A stretch of DNA of 64,000 bases, from positions 1,958,503-2,022,502 of the forward strand of contig CM022676.1 of the NCBI GenBank assembly GCA_012295275.1. The letters are read 5' to 3'. The translations under genes were made by a program, and so were the position numbers. The notes beneath the pieces are model-generated. The model did not search any database and was not told where the DNA came from. It saw only the letters and a list, made by a program, of their open reading frames with translations. Each line of letters starts with the position of its first letter. Positions within the stretch are counted from its first letter, which is position 1. Origin of the DNA: Chrysomallon squamiferum (lineage: Eukaryota > Mollusca > Gastropoda > Neomphalida > Peltospiridae). Positions 20,951-34,238 of the stretch are shown here, piece by piece.

Positions 20951-21863
20951 CATGATGATGATGATGATGATGATGATGACAATGATTCAGTCATACATCT
21001 TTTGTTATTCAAATTCAGGATGATGTGCCTTTGCATTAACTTTAAGCATAATTGTACATTATACGTATATTGACACATATTTAAATACATACATACATAT
21101 AATATTTAGATGCATCGACGTACATAAACAAATATAAACATACACATATCCTTATATGTATTTTTCAATCTTACATCATCATCGTCATCATGATTAATTT
21201 GTTTCCCGTGTCATTATATTGTTTCTCGTTTCAGTAGCTCTTTATTTTTTATGTTTTGCTTACAGTGATCATCATCATCATCATCAGATATTTTTCACTT
21301 GTTATAATATTGTTTCTTGTTTCAGAAGACTTGTCTGTTGTTTGTTCTTGATGTTCTCTTCACGGTGATTTTCAACGGCTCTCTCATTGTTGTCGTTTGG
21401 CGTGGTTACTGGGAATTAATGAACATCTACGTCTTCCCCGACAACGCCATTCAGAGCGCTTGCTGCTCGTTAAACATCGCCTACGGCCTCGTTTCACTGC
21501 TTCTGATAACAACGGCGCCGATGAAGATAATCTCAAGGAAACTGGAAGAAAAGGCTTTCATTGCCAAAGTAATTTTCGAAGATTTTCTTTCCTTTCTGAA
21601 AAGTTTGGTGGCTATTTGCCAGTGGCGTGGATTCTGGATTTTTCTCGACGAACTGGTTTTCCCGTCCAACCAGGAGCTCAGTAGATGGTTGACTCATTCT
21701 GTAGGAACAGTTGTCCTGGTTGTTATGTGTTCCTTCAATTCTGTTCTAGCACGTGGTTGTGTGTTGGACGGGTGGGAAGGTGACGGTGAAGGTGTAAAAA
21801 TGGATATTTCCTATACAACTGCAATATCAGAAATGTTCAGACGTAAACATTCCTCATCAGAAG

Positions 21864-21945
<82 letters not shown>

Positions 21946-24900
21946 TCTCTATCTAAGGCTTATTTTAGAGGTCCTGTGTCTCTGTATTTATGTGTCTCTC
22001 TTTCTGTCTATTTGAGTGTAATTCTATTTCTGTGTCTCTTTAATTTCTGTCTCTATTTCAGAGTATTTCTATTTCTGTCTATTTGAGTGTAATTCTATTT
22101 GTGTGTCTCTTTAATTTCTGTCTCTATTTCAGAGTATTTCTATTTCTGTCAATTTGAATTTAATTCTATTTGTGTCTGTCTCTCAGTGTGTTTCTATTTC
22201 TATTTCTATTTCAGAGTATTTCTATTTTCGTCTCTGTGTCAGTGTATTTCAGTTTCTGTCTCTATTTCAGTGTAATTCTATTTCTGTTTCTGTCTCAGTA
22301 TATTTCTACTTCGGTCTCTATTTCAGTGTATTTGTAATCTGTCTCTGTTTCAGAGTATTTGTATTTCCGTCTGTATTTCAATGTATCTATTTCTGTCTTT
22401 GTTTCAGTGTATTTATATTTTTGTCTCCGTTTCAGTAAATATACATATTTTCGTCTCTATTTCAGTGTATTTATATTTCTCTCTCTGTTTCAGTGTATCT
22501 CAATTTCTGTCTTTGTCTCAGAGTATTTCTGTTTCTGTCTCTATTTAATGTATCTGTGTTTCCGTCTCTATTTATGTGTATTTCTATTTCTGTCCCTATT
22601 TAGTGTATTTCAATTTCTGTCTCTGTTTCAGTCAGTATATTTCTGTTTCTGTCTGTGTTTCAGTGTATTTACATATTTTTCTGTCTGTTTCTGTGTATTT
22701 CTGTTTCTGTCCCTATTTCTGTGTATTCATCTCTCTGTCTCTAGTTAGTTTATGTCTATGTCTGTGTATTCCTGTTTCTGTCTGTATATCAGTATATTTC
22801 TATTTCTGCTTCTGTTTCAGTACATTTCTGTTTCTGTCTCTGTTTCAATGTATTTCTATTTCCGGCTCTATTTCAGAGTATTTCTATTTCTGTCTCATAT
22901 TTCTCTGTGTATTTCAGTGTATTCCTATTCTGTCTCTATTTAGTGTATTTTAATTTATGTCCCAGTATTTCAGTGTATTTCCATTTCTGTCTCTGTCTCC
23001 ATTCTAGTATATTCCTGTTTCTGTTTCTATTTCAGTGTCATTGTACTTCAGTTTCTATTTTAGTGTTTTTCTAATTCTATCTCAGTTTCAGTTTATTTAT
23101 ATTTCTTTCTCTGTTCCCTGTTATTTTTATTTCTGTCTCTGTTTCAATGAATCTCTATTTCTGTCCCTATTTAGTGTATTTATATTTATGTCTCTTTTCA
23201 GTTTATTTCTAGTTCTGTCTCTGTTTCAGTGTATTCCAGTTTCTGTCTCTATTTCAGTGTATTTCTATTTCTGTCTCCATTTCAGTATATTTCTTTTTCT
23301 GTTTCTGTTTTAATTTCTGTCATTTTGTATTTCATTTTTCTATTTTAGTGTTTTTCTAATTCTGTCTCTGTTTCAGTGTATTTATTTCTGTCTCTTTTGT
23401 ATTCCATTTCTGTGTGTATTTTGTGTATTTCTTTTTCTGTCTCTGTTTCAGTGTATTTCTATTTTTCAGGTTCTCCTATTTAGTGTATTTTATTTTATTT
23501 CTGTCTCTGTTTCAGTGTATTCCCGTTTTGTCTCTATTTCAGTGTATTCCTATTTCTGTCTCATTTGTATTTCTGTCTCTGTTTCAATTTTAATTTCTAT
23601 TTCTGTCCCTATTTAGTGTATTTTTGTTTCTGTCTCTATTTCTGTGTATTTCAGTTTCTGTATCTATTTCAGTGTTTTTTCTATTTCTGTCTCTGTTTCT
23701 GTATATTTTATTTATGTCTCTGTTTCAGTGTATTTCTGTTTCTGTCTCTATTTCAGTGTATTTTAATTTTCTCTCTATTTCAGTTCATTTCTGTTTCATT
23801 ATATTTCTATTTCCGTGTCTATTTCAGTGTATTTTTGTTTCCGTCTCTATTTCAGTGTATTTCTCTTTCTTCTCTCTATTTCAGTATATTTCTGTTTCTG
23901 CTCCTGTTTCAGTACATTTGTTTTTCAGTGTATTTCGTATTTGTCTCTGTTTCACTGTATTTGTATTTCTGTGTCGGTTTTAGTGAATTTCTATTTCCGA
24001 CTTATTTCAGTCTATTTCTATTTCTGTCTCTATTTTAGTGTGTTTCTATTTCTGTCTCTGTTTCAGTGTTTTTATATTTCTGTCTTTGTTTAAGTGTATT
24101 TGCATATTTCTGTCTTTATTTCAGTGTATTTCTATATCTGTCTCTGTTTCTGTATCTCCTGTTTCCAGTCTCTATTTTGTGTATTGCAGTTTCTGTCTTT
24201 GTTTCAGTGTATTTCTATTTCTGTCTCTGTTTCAGTGTATTTCCTGTTTTTCTGTCTCTATGTCTATGTATTCTTGTTTCTGTCTGTATTTCAGTATATT
24301 TCTGTTTCTTCTTCTTTTCAGTACCTTTCTGTCTATGTTTCAGTGTATTTCTATTTCTGTCTCTATTTTTGTGTATTCGTGTTTTTGTCTCTGTTCCAGT
24401 GGATTTCTAATTCTGTGTGTTTCGGTGTATTTCTCTTTCTCTCTCTGTTTTTGTCTGTGTTTCTGTGTATTTCTATTTCTGTGTTTGTTTCAGTATATTT
24501 CTATTTCCATGTATCGTCAGAATCATAATTAAACACATAAGTATAGCGATATGCCGTTCATCGGAACTCGGTTAGAATGGGAAATAGCCTCCTTATGGAA
24601 GACAGTCATAAAAATAAGAACAACCACATATGTCATAAAATTATAAATTCATCTGCATGTAGATTCGATTAGTGTTTCGAAATTCGATCGATTTAGTTTG
24701 TTTTGGGACTAAAATTCTTTATTTTTTAGGCGCTAATTCAGCAACTTGCCTAAGATTTATTAAAGCAGCTTTATTTTTCTCTAAACTTTCCACAAACAGT
24801 ATGACCTTGGCAGAAGATTCATATCACTAATGCTTGAATATAAAAAAATTCGTTATGAATGATAATCGTCAGAAATTAAAACTGTTAAAAACAAGTATCT

Positions 24901-25050
24901 GATTTCTAATATCTATGGTTTATTATAATAATATAGTAATAATAGCGTAGTTTAATAATAACGGATTCACACAACATTTTTTGCAGGTATCACAAGAAAG
25001 CAGTACAGAGACGAGAGACACCAAGGGACAGAGTGGCGGTAGTAGTAGTT

Positions 25051-25087
<37 letters not shown>

Positions 25088-25106
25088 ATGTGACGAAACA
25101 AAGTAA
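20277..25106 (+). CDS. Fuseless-like multi-pass membrane protein
   Basis: Proposed exons are 20277-20774, 21326-21862 and 24987-25106, all phase 0, giving 384 residues with ATG in MAMMSRDLVF. Each half holds about four hydrophobic segments, so eight membrane passes are predicted. A W-R-G-x-W motif occurs four times, at residues ~30, 102, 191 and 266 (WRGTWELLDFY, WRGVWLLLN, WRGYWELMNIY, WRGFWIFLDE). This matches the Fuseless family, whose Drosophila founder is an eight-pass protein needed to organise the presynaptic active zone. Here the function is inferred only. The C-terminal exon encodes VSQESSTETRDTKGQ, a Ser run translated from an AGT microsatellite, then RCDETK and a TAA stop. Donor 1 is a weak GAG|GTTGGA; donor 2 is a good GAA|GTATGT. 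The last exon is the least certain part. Confidence 0.75.
20775..21325 (+). other. Fuseless-like gene intron 1 with duplicated acceptor
   Basis: Contains an ATA/ATG repeat (about 20884-20980). Two similar 3' ends follow each other: ATTGTTTCTCGTTTCAG ending at 21234 and ATTGTTTCTTGTTTCAG ending at 21325, each preceded by ATC repeats. Using the first would give TAG as the next codon, so the second is taken as the real acceptor. Confidence 0.6.
21868..21942. repeat. (CT)n microsatellite
   Basis: Begins a few bases after the exon-2 donor of the Fuseless-like gene and leads into the 28-bp minisatellite. Confidence 0.9.
21960..24520 (+). repeat. 28-bp minisatellite, about 90 diverged copies
   Basis: The consensus is close to GTATTTCTATTTCTGTCTCT plus GTTTCAGT; spacing between TTTCAGTGTA motifs is 28 bases (for example 22461 to 22489). 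Copies are diverged and some are shortened. Every unit ends in a pyrimidine tract and CAG, so it resembles a splice acceptor. The many apparent proteins rich in F, S, V and Y are artefacts of the repeat. Confidence 0.9.
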
Positions 25107-26170
25107 TTCTTAAAACCAGCAGAGGCCTTTCTGAAGTGTTTCATGTTTTTTCATTTAAGGTAATCGCTGGTTGCCTTATTTGGGCCTCGCTTTTATTAGC
25201 CAAAACGCTTTCATAGCTAGATATCACGAAATTGTTAAGTGATTGCTTAAATTTAATTTTCGGTTGCCTTATTTGGGCCTCCTTTTGGTGGATATATCTA
25301 CGTTTATTATTTTCATTCCTTGTTTTTATTTATTTATATGTTTTGATTACATTTACCTACCTTTTCTTAGGAAAAATATGTCTATATGAAACTTATCTAT
25401 ACCTATATATGCAAACCTTGCTGAGTATATTATAATAGTAACACAGACAATTAAAGTAACTAAAATTACTTATCCACAAAATATCCTTCTTATTGTTGTG
25501 ATTTTATAATCTTTTTAATAATTTTGGCTTATTTTCTGAAGAGATATTACGATAACAAACTTGCCTGGAAAGGTATCGGAAAGTTTCACTGCTTCAGATA
25601 CTTCGATGACGTCCGCGCTATGTTTATATCTAGTAGACATTATCTATCTATCTATCTATCTTTATCTATAGAAATATACATACACACATTTATAATTTAT
25701 ATATGTATATGTCTGTCTGTGTGTCTGTCTGTCTCTCTGCGTAACATGAGGTGTAAGAAAGGTTTGGGGATGTTATTTGCTTGTTCACCAACCATTACAT
25801 TTTGTAACTTAAGCTTTCTGTATAAACTGTCGTATATACACGCACTTTATTCTGAAAGGGAAAATACAATAAACTGTGAAATACTTTTTATCACAGTACA
25901 TAATGTTGTCCCCTACTGTGAGTGGGTCTTGAGCACTGTGCTTTTGTTAGAAAAATACCAAGAGATAAGAATTGTGAGAAAAAGTAATTATAGATGGGTA
26001 AACTGTGTGAAAGATCGAGAAATGTTGAGTTTGAAAAGGTCGAAAACGACGATATATGGACTAGAATATCACTGAGTTTGCTAAACTGTTATAAAGATAC
26101 TGAATCTAGGTGAAGAATGCAACTATGTGTGTTAACATATCATAAAGATATTTAATTTAAAAGGACTTTA
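25107..26170. other. Downstream of Fuseless-like gene, no gene supported
   Basis: GGTTGCCTTATTTGGGCCTC occurs twice (about 25168 and 25261), a short duplication. A candidate AATAAA signal is at 25868-25873. A frame from about 25524 reads RYYDNKLAWKG..., but it has no recognisable domain and passes through TATC repeats, so I do not call it. Confidence 0.4.
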
Positions 26171-26245
<75 letters not shown>

Positions 26246-26400
26246 TAATATTAATAATAATAACAATAACAATAACAATAATAATAGGAATATTGTTACC
26301 ATTACTAATACTATTTTTACGACTAGTACAACTAATAACAAGAACAAAAACACTAAATAAATAAATAAATACATAAATAAATAAACAAATAAATAAATAT
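26171..26400. repeat. (AAT)n and (AAAT)n microsatellites
   Basis: AAT repeats with occasional AAC from 26171 to about 26290, then AAAT repeats to about 26400. Confidence 0.9.
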
Positions 26401-26813
26401 CAGTTGTTTTATTTTTGAAAGAACACCAGTCGCTTTTAAAATCAGAGCTCGCAGAAAACAACAAATACTTGATGAAAACATTTTATTTTTTATTTTTGTG
26501 TCAAAATGTGAAGAAAGATCTCCGAAATTCAGTCTGTTTATTGTCGCAAACACTGCACAGACAATGATGAAACAGTTTGTTATCAAGTTTAGGGTTCTTA
26601 AATAACCAAAAAATAAAAATAAAATAAAATTGAAATCAAAAGGATTTTTTGTTTTTTTTGAGAAAATCGACTGACATAAGCACAATCATTAATTCAGAAT
26701 ATAAAATATATTTTAAAAATGAACTAGTAATGTGACAGATGTGAGTATATATTACTTATTTATAATTTAATTATAGTCTGAGTTAAACTTTAACCTCTCG
26801 TACTTGAGCAGGG

Positions 26814-27801
26814 TCAAAAACTTCCAACTGTCCTAAATGAATACATTCTTAACTGATTGTCCTGCGCGGTGATCACGTGTTCAAGTCCAATGTCAGGTGA
26901 CAGTCTCTGGTATGCAGTTTTAACCAATCGCAGTCTCTGTCTGTAATGCCGTTGACGAACATAATTATACAAAGCGTGTCTCGCATTGGCTAAACTCATC
27001 ACACGCCCAGCATTGAGAACAGATTCCTTCATAAAATCAGAATTCAACGAATAGACGTCGTATCTATAAATACACTCCCAAGGCTGGCCTGAATCTAGGT
27101 CGCACGGAACGGTCGTGCAGTTGTTCTGTGACTCTTCCACGTGGACACCTGCCAGGACGTTGACGTTGTTTTCCAGCGTCACGACGACTGATTTGTAGTG
27201 TTTTTCTTTTACCTGCAGCTGCCTCAGTTTACGTCCTAAAAGCTGCATGTTAAGATTGTACATGTACTCCACGTTTTTCACGGGATGAAAAGTCAGCGAC
27301 TGGAGATTTAGCTGATTCAAATGATTAGTCCACTGTCCTGTCTTGTCGTGGTAATTTTGATGAAACAAATGGCCAAACTGTAACAAATAATAATAATAAT
27401 AATAATAAATAATAATAATAATAATAATAATAAAATCATTATTAATAATAATAATAATAATTATAATATTAATAATATCAATAAAGATGATATTGATAGT
27501 AATAATGATAATGACGACGATATTAATAATGAAGGTGATATTTATACATTTTATATTGAATGTTGTTTGAAACCTTGATTACTGCTACAGGATCAACCAC
27601 ATCTTGAGCTCTCTGTTACTACTAACAACTTCAACCACCAATACTGATTATTATTACTAGTACTTACTGCTACTCTGTTAGTGTACTATCAAATCTACTT
27701 GCACTAGTTCATCTACAACAACTGTTATTACTCTGCTGCTATTACTATTATTATTACTAGTGTTACTATTACTACTACTACTACTATTATTACTACTGCT
27801 G

Positions 27802-27846
<45 letters not shown>

Positions 27847-28583
27847 CTACATACTATTTCTGTTACTACAACAATTATTAAATCTAGTTCTATTGTTACA
27901 ACAACAACAACTACTACAGTTTAATTACAGAACACACCACTTTACTTTGACATTTATGCGTTATTTTACTCAATCAAATACATATATATATATAAAGTAA
28001 TCAGGCAGAAATTATCACAGATTGTCACAACATCAAACCAAATACTATAGAAATTATAATTGAAACATAATAGCCAAACCTGAAACGTGGTTTTGTTTAC
28101 AAACTTTTATTTGTCGATTATGTGAACAGTAATAACAAAAGGAGAAATATTATTTAATAATAATAATAATAATCATAATGAAACTGACCATCACCACAAT
28201 AACAACAATGACAAGAACAGCAGCAGTAACAACAGAATAATAATAATAATAACAACAACAACAACAACAACCACACAGCAGCATCAAGTACGATAACCAC
28301 ATCTGCCCCAGCACCACCAGCACAACAAAAACAACAACAACAGTACCTCACTCTGTTTAACTTTCAATACTGCGTCATGTTTTACACACATATTTTAATA
28401 ATTACCGCCACGTTATAGAGTTGATAACAGCAAATGACGCTGCTGCAGAAACACAGTTACATTCAGTATTTGTATTAGTCTAGCCTGGGACCTGCGACAT
28501 TAAAGTCTTAATCTCTGTTTTTCTTTCTCTGTCTCTTTAATTCTTTTCTCTCTTTCTTTCATTCCTATAAACAGTCTGTTTGC

Positions 28584-28673
<90 letters not shown>

Positions 28674-29551
28674 CACTGACTCAATCACTCCGGCTGTCGT
28701 TATTCAGTATAATTATAATGATTCTTCGGCAATGAGCTTATCATATTAATCATGTGACCAACCTCTTTTGATGACGTGCAAGACAATCCAACATGGCGTC
28801 TCACACAGCGACCCAGTTCAGAATCTTCATGAGCCGACACAGTCTTGTTCAAGCATTCCTGAAGATTTTCTGTAAGTTTTCTGAGCGTACTCCTGCTAAA
28901 TATAACGCCGGGACCCCCCATGCAGTATGGTTCATTGTTTTCCAGGCCGAGATGTCCTTCTTCGTCTGCTTTTCCCGTTCCAGGATGACCCATATACAAA
29001 TCCTTATTACTGTCGATTGAACTTAGAAATCGTTCAAGTAAATCAGTTTGTATGAACAAATCATCATCAGTTCTCATAAACCATTCAAAGTAGTTGCCAT
29101 GGTTTTGATAAATATGTTTGAGCATCGCGAATGATTTCTCTCTAGGGGGATAAACGTCATCGGCTACGTCGTTAAGTTCGATGACTGGAAGAGGGGAGAC
29201 AATCCGCTCTCCGCTTCCTACAAAAAACACCAGTCTACCGGGAACGCCGTGACCCCAGGTTTTGAAAATTGCCGTCGCCTTCTCCTTCAGGTTTTTCCTT
29301 GTTGTCATGACACCGACAAACAACAGTTTCCTATTGGTCGATTCCGAATACAGTTTATGAAATCTGCCAATCACATCTCGTTGATTCTGATTCTTCAAAT
29401 ATGGGAACTTGCAAGCAAACGAATAACGTTGCCACAGAAACACTGTAAGTGTCTGCGTTGTTATGAAACCAGTGATGAATCCTAAGAAACAGCTAACAAT
29501 AAAATCTCTAAATATCGTTTCTATTCTTCTTCTTCTCTTCATAATGCACAT
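26814..29551 (-). CDS. Chondroitin sulfate synthase-like GT31 protein, N-terminal half only
   Basis: Two exons on the minus strand: 29551-28763 and 27377-26814, joined in phase 0 at SCTSSKE/FGHLFHQNYH, exactly where the chondroitin synthase family continues. 450 residues, type II topology: basic tail MCIMKRRRR, membrane anchor at ~17-40. Family motifs: LLFVGVMTTRKNL (~77), FKTWGHGVPGRL, FMRTDDDLF with the metal-binding DDD at 162-164, YCMGGPGVIFSR (~209), AHEDSELGRCVRR (~240) and LTFHPVKN in exon 2. In complete synthases this beta-3-glucuronyltransferase-like half is followed by a beta-4-GalNAc-transferase half. Here a TGA stop follows LRMYSFRTVGSF, and no C-terminal half is found before the window's next features. 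It may be a short paralogue, a truncated gene, or have a missed downstream exon. AG immediately before ATG (29552) suggests an intron ending at the 5' UTR. Confidence 0.75.
27378..28762 (-). other. Intron of chondroitin-synthase-like gene
   Basis: Rich in AAT/ATT/ACT repeats (27388-27435, 27770-27845), an ACA-rich stretch (28200-28350) and a CT tract (28586-28668). The acceptor before exon 2 is formed by an ATT repeat ending TTTGTTACAG. Confidence 0.7.
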
Positions 29552-29575
29552 CCTGCAAAAACACAGCATGAACAA

Positions 29576-29661
29576 AATAAATGATAGATAATTAATAAAA
29601 AAAAGTGAGATCTAGAGAGGCATCAGGATAGAGACAGACAAAAAGATCGAGAGAGAGAGAG

Positions 29662-29752
<91 letters not shown>

Positions 29753-30532
29753 AAGCATTTTAGCCAGCCAGATTATTTATAAAAGAATAGATGGACAGAC
29801 AGTAAGACAGACAGACAGACAAATGGACGGATAGACAAACACACAGGCAAACACAGATACTAGACGATATATTGACAGACAGACTGAAAGGTATGCAGGT
29901 TTAATGTGGGATATTTAGTGTATGAAAGGTGTAGAAAAACAAAGAGATGGACAGACAATAAGATTGAGAGACTTACGGACAGAGAGATAGACAGGAACAG
30001 ACCGATATACAGAAACTAGTAGACATATAGCTATAGACAGAGATAGATAGGCTAATAAACAGACAGAGATTAAAATGAAGTGAAGTTACGATTTAACCTG
30101 AAATACTAAGAGTTATAATTAAAAATTGCAGAATAATCTAGGAATTTTCACTTAAACAACGTAACTTGTGTTTCGATTCAGTACATATTGTTACAGACTG
30201 AGCCAAATAAAAACAATGACCTACATGTTTTCCTCGCGAGTCTGCGATGGTTAAAAATAGATCGTATCTGCTCTGTGAAGTACTGGCGTTATTTGTTATA
30301 TTCGAAAGGAAATAAAATGTGTGTGCGTATTTGTAAATGTCAAATGTTTTTGTCGCGCTGTCTCTCGTTTTCTCTGTGTTACTCCCTTCATTTCCTGTGT
30401 CGCCACAAACACATACACAGATATACACACATGCACATATATGTATGTATGTATGCATGTTTGTATATGTATCTGTGTTCGTGTGTGTGTGTGTGTGTGT
30501 ATTTTTCATTTTTTTTGTTCATGTACCACAAT

Positions 30533-30618
<86 letters not shown>

Positions 30619-30646
30619 AGAGAGATACAGAGAGAGAGGAGAGAGA

Positions 30647-30716
<70 letters not shown>

Positions 30717-31318
30717 AGCGCCTTGCAGTAATTACAAATACTTATTTTAATCGCTGTAACACTATATACACGTCTCTTTACACAAGACTCTAAAGAAAAA
30801 TATATAAATTAGAATAGTATTAACTTATTTATTTGACAAAGGTAGTAGATGTTAACGCTCAGTTAAACAGACATGTAAGAATGTTATACGATTCACATCT
30901 GTGTATCCCATTTATCACACGTATTTCTGGAAACAAGGCAAAACCTGGAAACTTAATACAACATGCGCTGAAAACATTCTCACAGCGAGCAAACTTCATA
31001 TATACCTAACTAATTATGTAAGTATAAAAAGATTCATGATGTGTTTGTGTGTGTGTGTTATGTATGTATGTATGTATCTGTATTTGTCCATCTATCTGTC
31101 TCTATGAAGTGAACATACATAACACGCACACATACACACACATACACGAACGTATATAAATACATACACAAATGTATATACATAAACATATTTATTATGA
31201 AGAATTAAACACATCCAGATACAAAACATATACACACATTCCTATATACACAAACACATATATATTATAATGTACAGTCGTAGATTCGCATATGCAGTTG
31301 TATACAGAAACGTACCTA

Positions 31319-31350
<32 letters not shown>

Positions 31351-32020
31351 CACACACACATACACACACGTGCGTATATATATATATACACACACACACA
31401 CATACACAAATACAAATTAACTTTCAGACACAGACACACACAAACAAAACACACATACACACAGTCTTATAAAACAATGCAAGCTGATAAAGAATTGTAT
31501 GCTTACCGGACTTTTGCTTTCATATCTTGTGAGGAACTAAGCAAACAAACTAGGCTAGGAAACGCCCACTTGAGTTGAGGCAAAAGTCTCACATGCGGAC
31601 GATATTACTGCTACATGCCGTGTTTTGGCCTCACCGTTTATTTATTCCAACAGGTGGCATATGTTTTCATTATTTTTTCTTCACTTCTTGTCAGACAATA
31701 CGAGAGAGAATGCCAAGTAAAAAAAAAAAAAAAAAAAAAAAGCCATGGAAACAAGAAGAAGAAGCAGAAGAAGAAATTCCACAACACACCATTTTGAACT
31801 GAGGTAGAAATATGGTTTGATAAAATAAAATAAAATAAAATAAAATAAAATGAATAAATGAATGAAAAAAAAAAGAGTCGAAAATTAAAATATACGTACA
31901 TACAAAGTAATACATACACACATACATACATATAACACATTGATACATGCATACCTATACACACACAAATACACACACCTATTTACACATGCGCACACAT
32001 ATAACTTCCATCATATATAG

Positions 32021-32051
<31 letters not shown>

Positions 32052-32749
32052 CACACACACACAAATATACATACAGACACATATAAGTACATATAAATTA
32101 ATACATGCTTATTAACATATATGCATAGATATATATATATATAATACATTGATTCATGCATACAGATTCACCCACAAAAACACACACACATTTACACACA
32201 CTCACAAACACATAACCTGCATCACATGAAACTCACATGAAACTATTTCTTTAAACACTAAATAACATTCTGAAGAAGACGACATTTTCTGTTTCCACTG
32301 TGGTTGACATAAGACGGAAGTGCAAACCACTCGCATCCGACGTTTGACACGGTCACGAGGCACAACACTGAATAAAACGTTAGAACGTACAACAACGGAA
32401 ATCAACGATCATGACGTCACAGAAGAGAGCTAGCCCGAGGCGTCAGATTTCTTGAGGTCGACACTACGGGGCGTGGTCTTTAGGTAAGATTTCCTTACTC
32501 CCCCCATCCTCAAAGGCTATTGTGTGTTTTATTCATGTCCTGAGAGATTTTAGATAAACCTTAGCTACGCGCATGCATGTACAGAAGTAGTTGTTTACAC
32601 CCCCCCCGCACACCACACAGATATATATATATATATAACCTTATTGATACTGGCGTATCTAGGTATTTATGGGCGTTGTTTTACTTTAATGTATGGATAT
32701 GCGTATGCACATATTTCTAAGTAAATGTGAGGTGTGTGTGTGTTTGTGT

Positions 32750-32785
<36 letters not shown>

Positions 32786-32843
32786 TTGTCTGTATTATGT
32801 ATGTATATCTCTCTATGTGGATGTGCATGTGTTTAGCTGAATG
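29576..32843. repeat. Repeat-rich intergenic region
   Basis: GA tracts (29648-29750, 30534-30712), GACA/GATA-type repeats (29790-30065), CA/TG and TATG repeats (30410-30500, 31030-31470, 31880-32210), an A-run (31715-31741), TAAAA repeats (31820-31850) and a GT repeat (32740-32785). Unique islands at 30120-30310, 31490-31640 and 32230-32520 show no recognisable exon. The last contains a CRE-like TGACGTCA near 32413. Confidence 0.7.
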
Positions 32844-33020
32844 AATAGCGTGTTTCAAGTTAGAACACTTAGAAACGTCTAACTGTGAAAGTGAAGTAAA
32901 ATAATACATCAAATATCTACTTGCAGTTTTGTATCCTGGTAACGTGCAGCTAAAATTAGCTAACTGAGCGTTAGTGCATACGTACTATGCACTTGTAAAT
33001 TATGATCATGATGATGATGA
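32844..33020 (+). repeat. Dispersed ~170-bp repeat, copy 1
   Basis: From AATAGCGTGTTTCAAGTTAG to CACTTGTAAATTATGATCAT, followed by ATG and ATT repeats. The same sequence appears in inverted orientation at 40884-41045 with few differences. The sharp ends and the microsatellite at one end suggest a small transposed element of unknown class. Confidence 0.7.
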
Positions 33021-33025
33021 TGATG

Positions 33026-33067
<42 letters not shown>

Positions 33068-33421
33068 TGTTTTCTTAATTTTTAATGATTATAATATTTT
33101 TCTTCTTTTTTTAATTCTCTATTTTTATATAGTTTTGGGTTATTAATATATGTATTTTTTTTCTGTTGTTCTTATTTTTTACCTTTGTTAATATTTTTAT
33201 ATTATCGTCTTTGTTTTAATTATTGTATTTGACAAGGTTGCCTTTTTTGTCGTTGTCAGCTATTTATACTTCATTTCTTTCTTGAATTTCTTCTTTTTTT
33301 TTTTTTTTTTTTTTTTTTTGCTTAGATGAATAATAAACGAAGGGAGGCTACTCCATTCAGATTAAAAGTCCAGTCTGACTAACCTGATCTCTCTCTCTCT
33401 CTCTGTCTCTCTCTCTCTCTC

Positions 33422-33466
<45 letters not shown>

Positions 33467-34181
33467 GAGTAAGATAATTTGATGTATGTATTATTCAAAT
33501 CTTGTTTTTTAGTTTTAAATAAAATAGAACAGGACTGCTGCGTTTGTAAATTTTACCTGGAATCTATTGTGAGACCTTTTAACTATTCCGATTAATTTAA
33601 CATTACAACAACAACAACAACAACAACAACTACAGTAACAACAATAACAACAACAACGATAATAAACGTACAGCTTACTAAATACTGAACAATTTTATCA
33701 AAAGTAATTATAATAATATTTAAGTCAGTTTATTAAGGGTATATTGTATGGTTTGGTAAATAAATTGAATAATATAATTATATATTTAACATCTAAATCA
33801 AGACAGATTGTTATTTCGTTCTACTAGAATGACGCAAGTTCTTGTAAATCAAATTAATTTTACTTACTGATTGTCAGTTCTGCCAGGCAGATTCCGCGTT
33901 CAGTGAATGTGTAGCAACATAATACGTCACATTCCTAGACTGTCTTCTGTTCTTTCTACTTTTTCTTTTTTTATTATTATTCTTTGAAAGAATGCATGTT
34001 TTGTTGTTGTTTTTTGCCCTCTATTTCTGATAACAATTAGTTTTAGTTTCTATATAAGAATTAAAAATAAATAAATAAATAAATAAATAGTAATAGTTTT
34101 TTTTTTTAACTTTTGTCTTTACAACAAAATCACGTATGTATTTAAAAAAAAAAAAAAAAAAAAAATTCACAGTAGTAGTAA

Positions 34182-34238
<57 letters not shown>

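Noticed and set aside
21865-24532. Many overlapping frames rich in F, S, V, Y, C (up to ~160 residues)
   Set aside because: All arise from the 28-bp minisatellite. Frames rotate with the repeat and no codon structure, start context or domain supports a gene.
25524-26075. 183-residue plus-strand frame
   Set aside because: Crosses TATC and CTGT repeats, has no recognisable domain and its start is not ATG in a good context.
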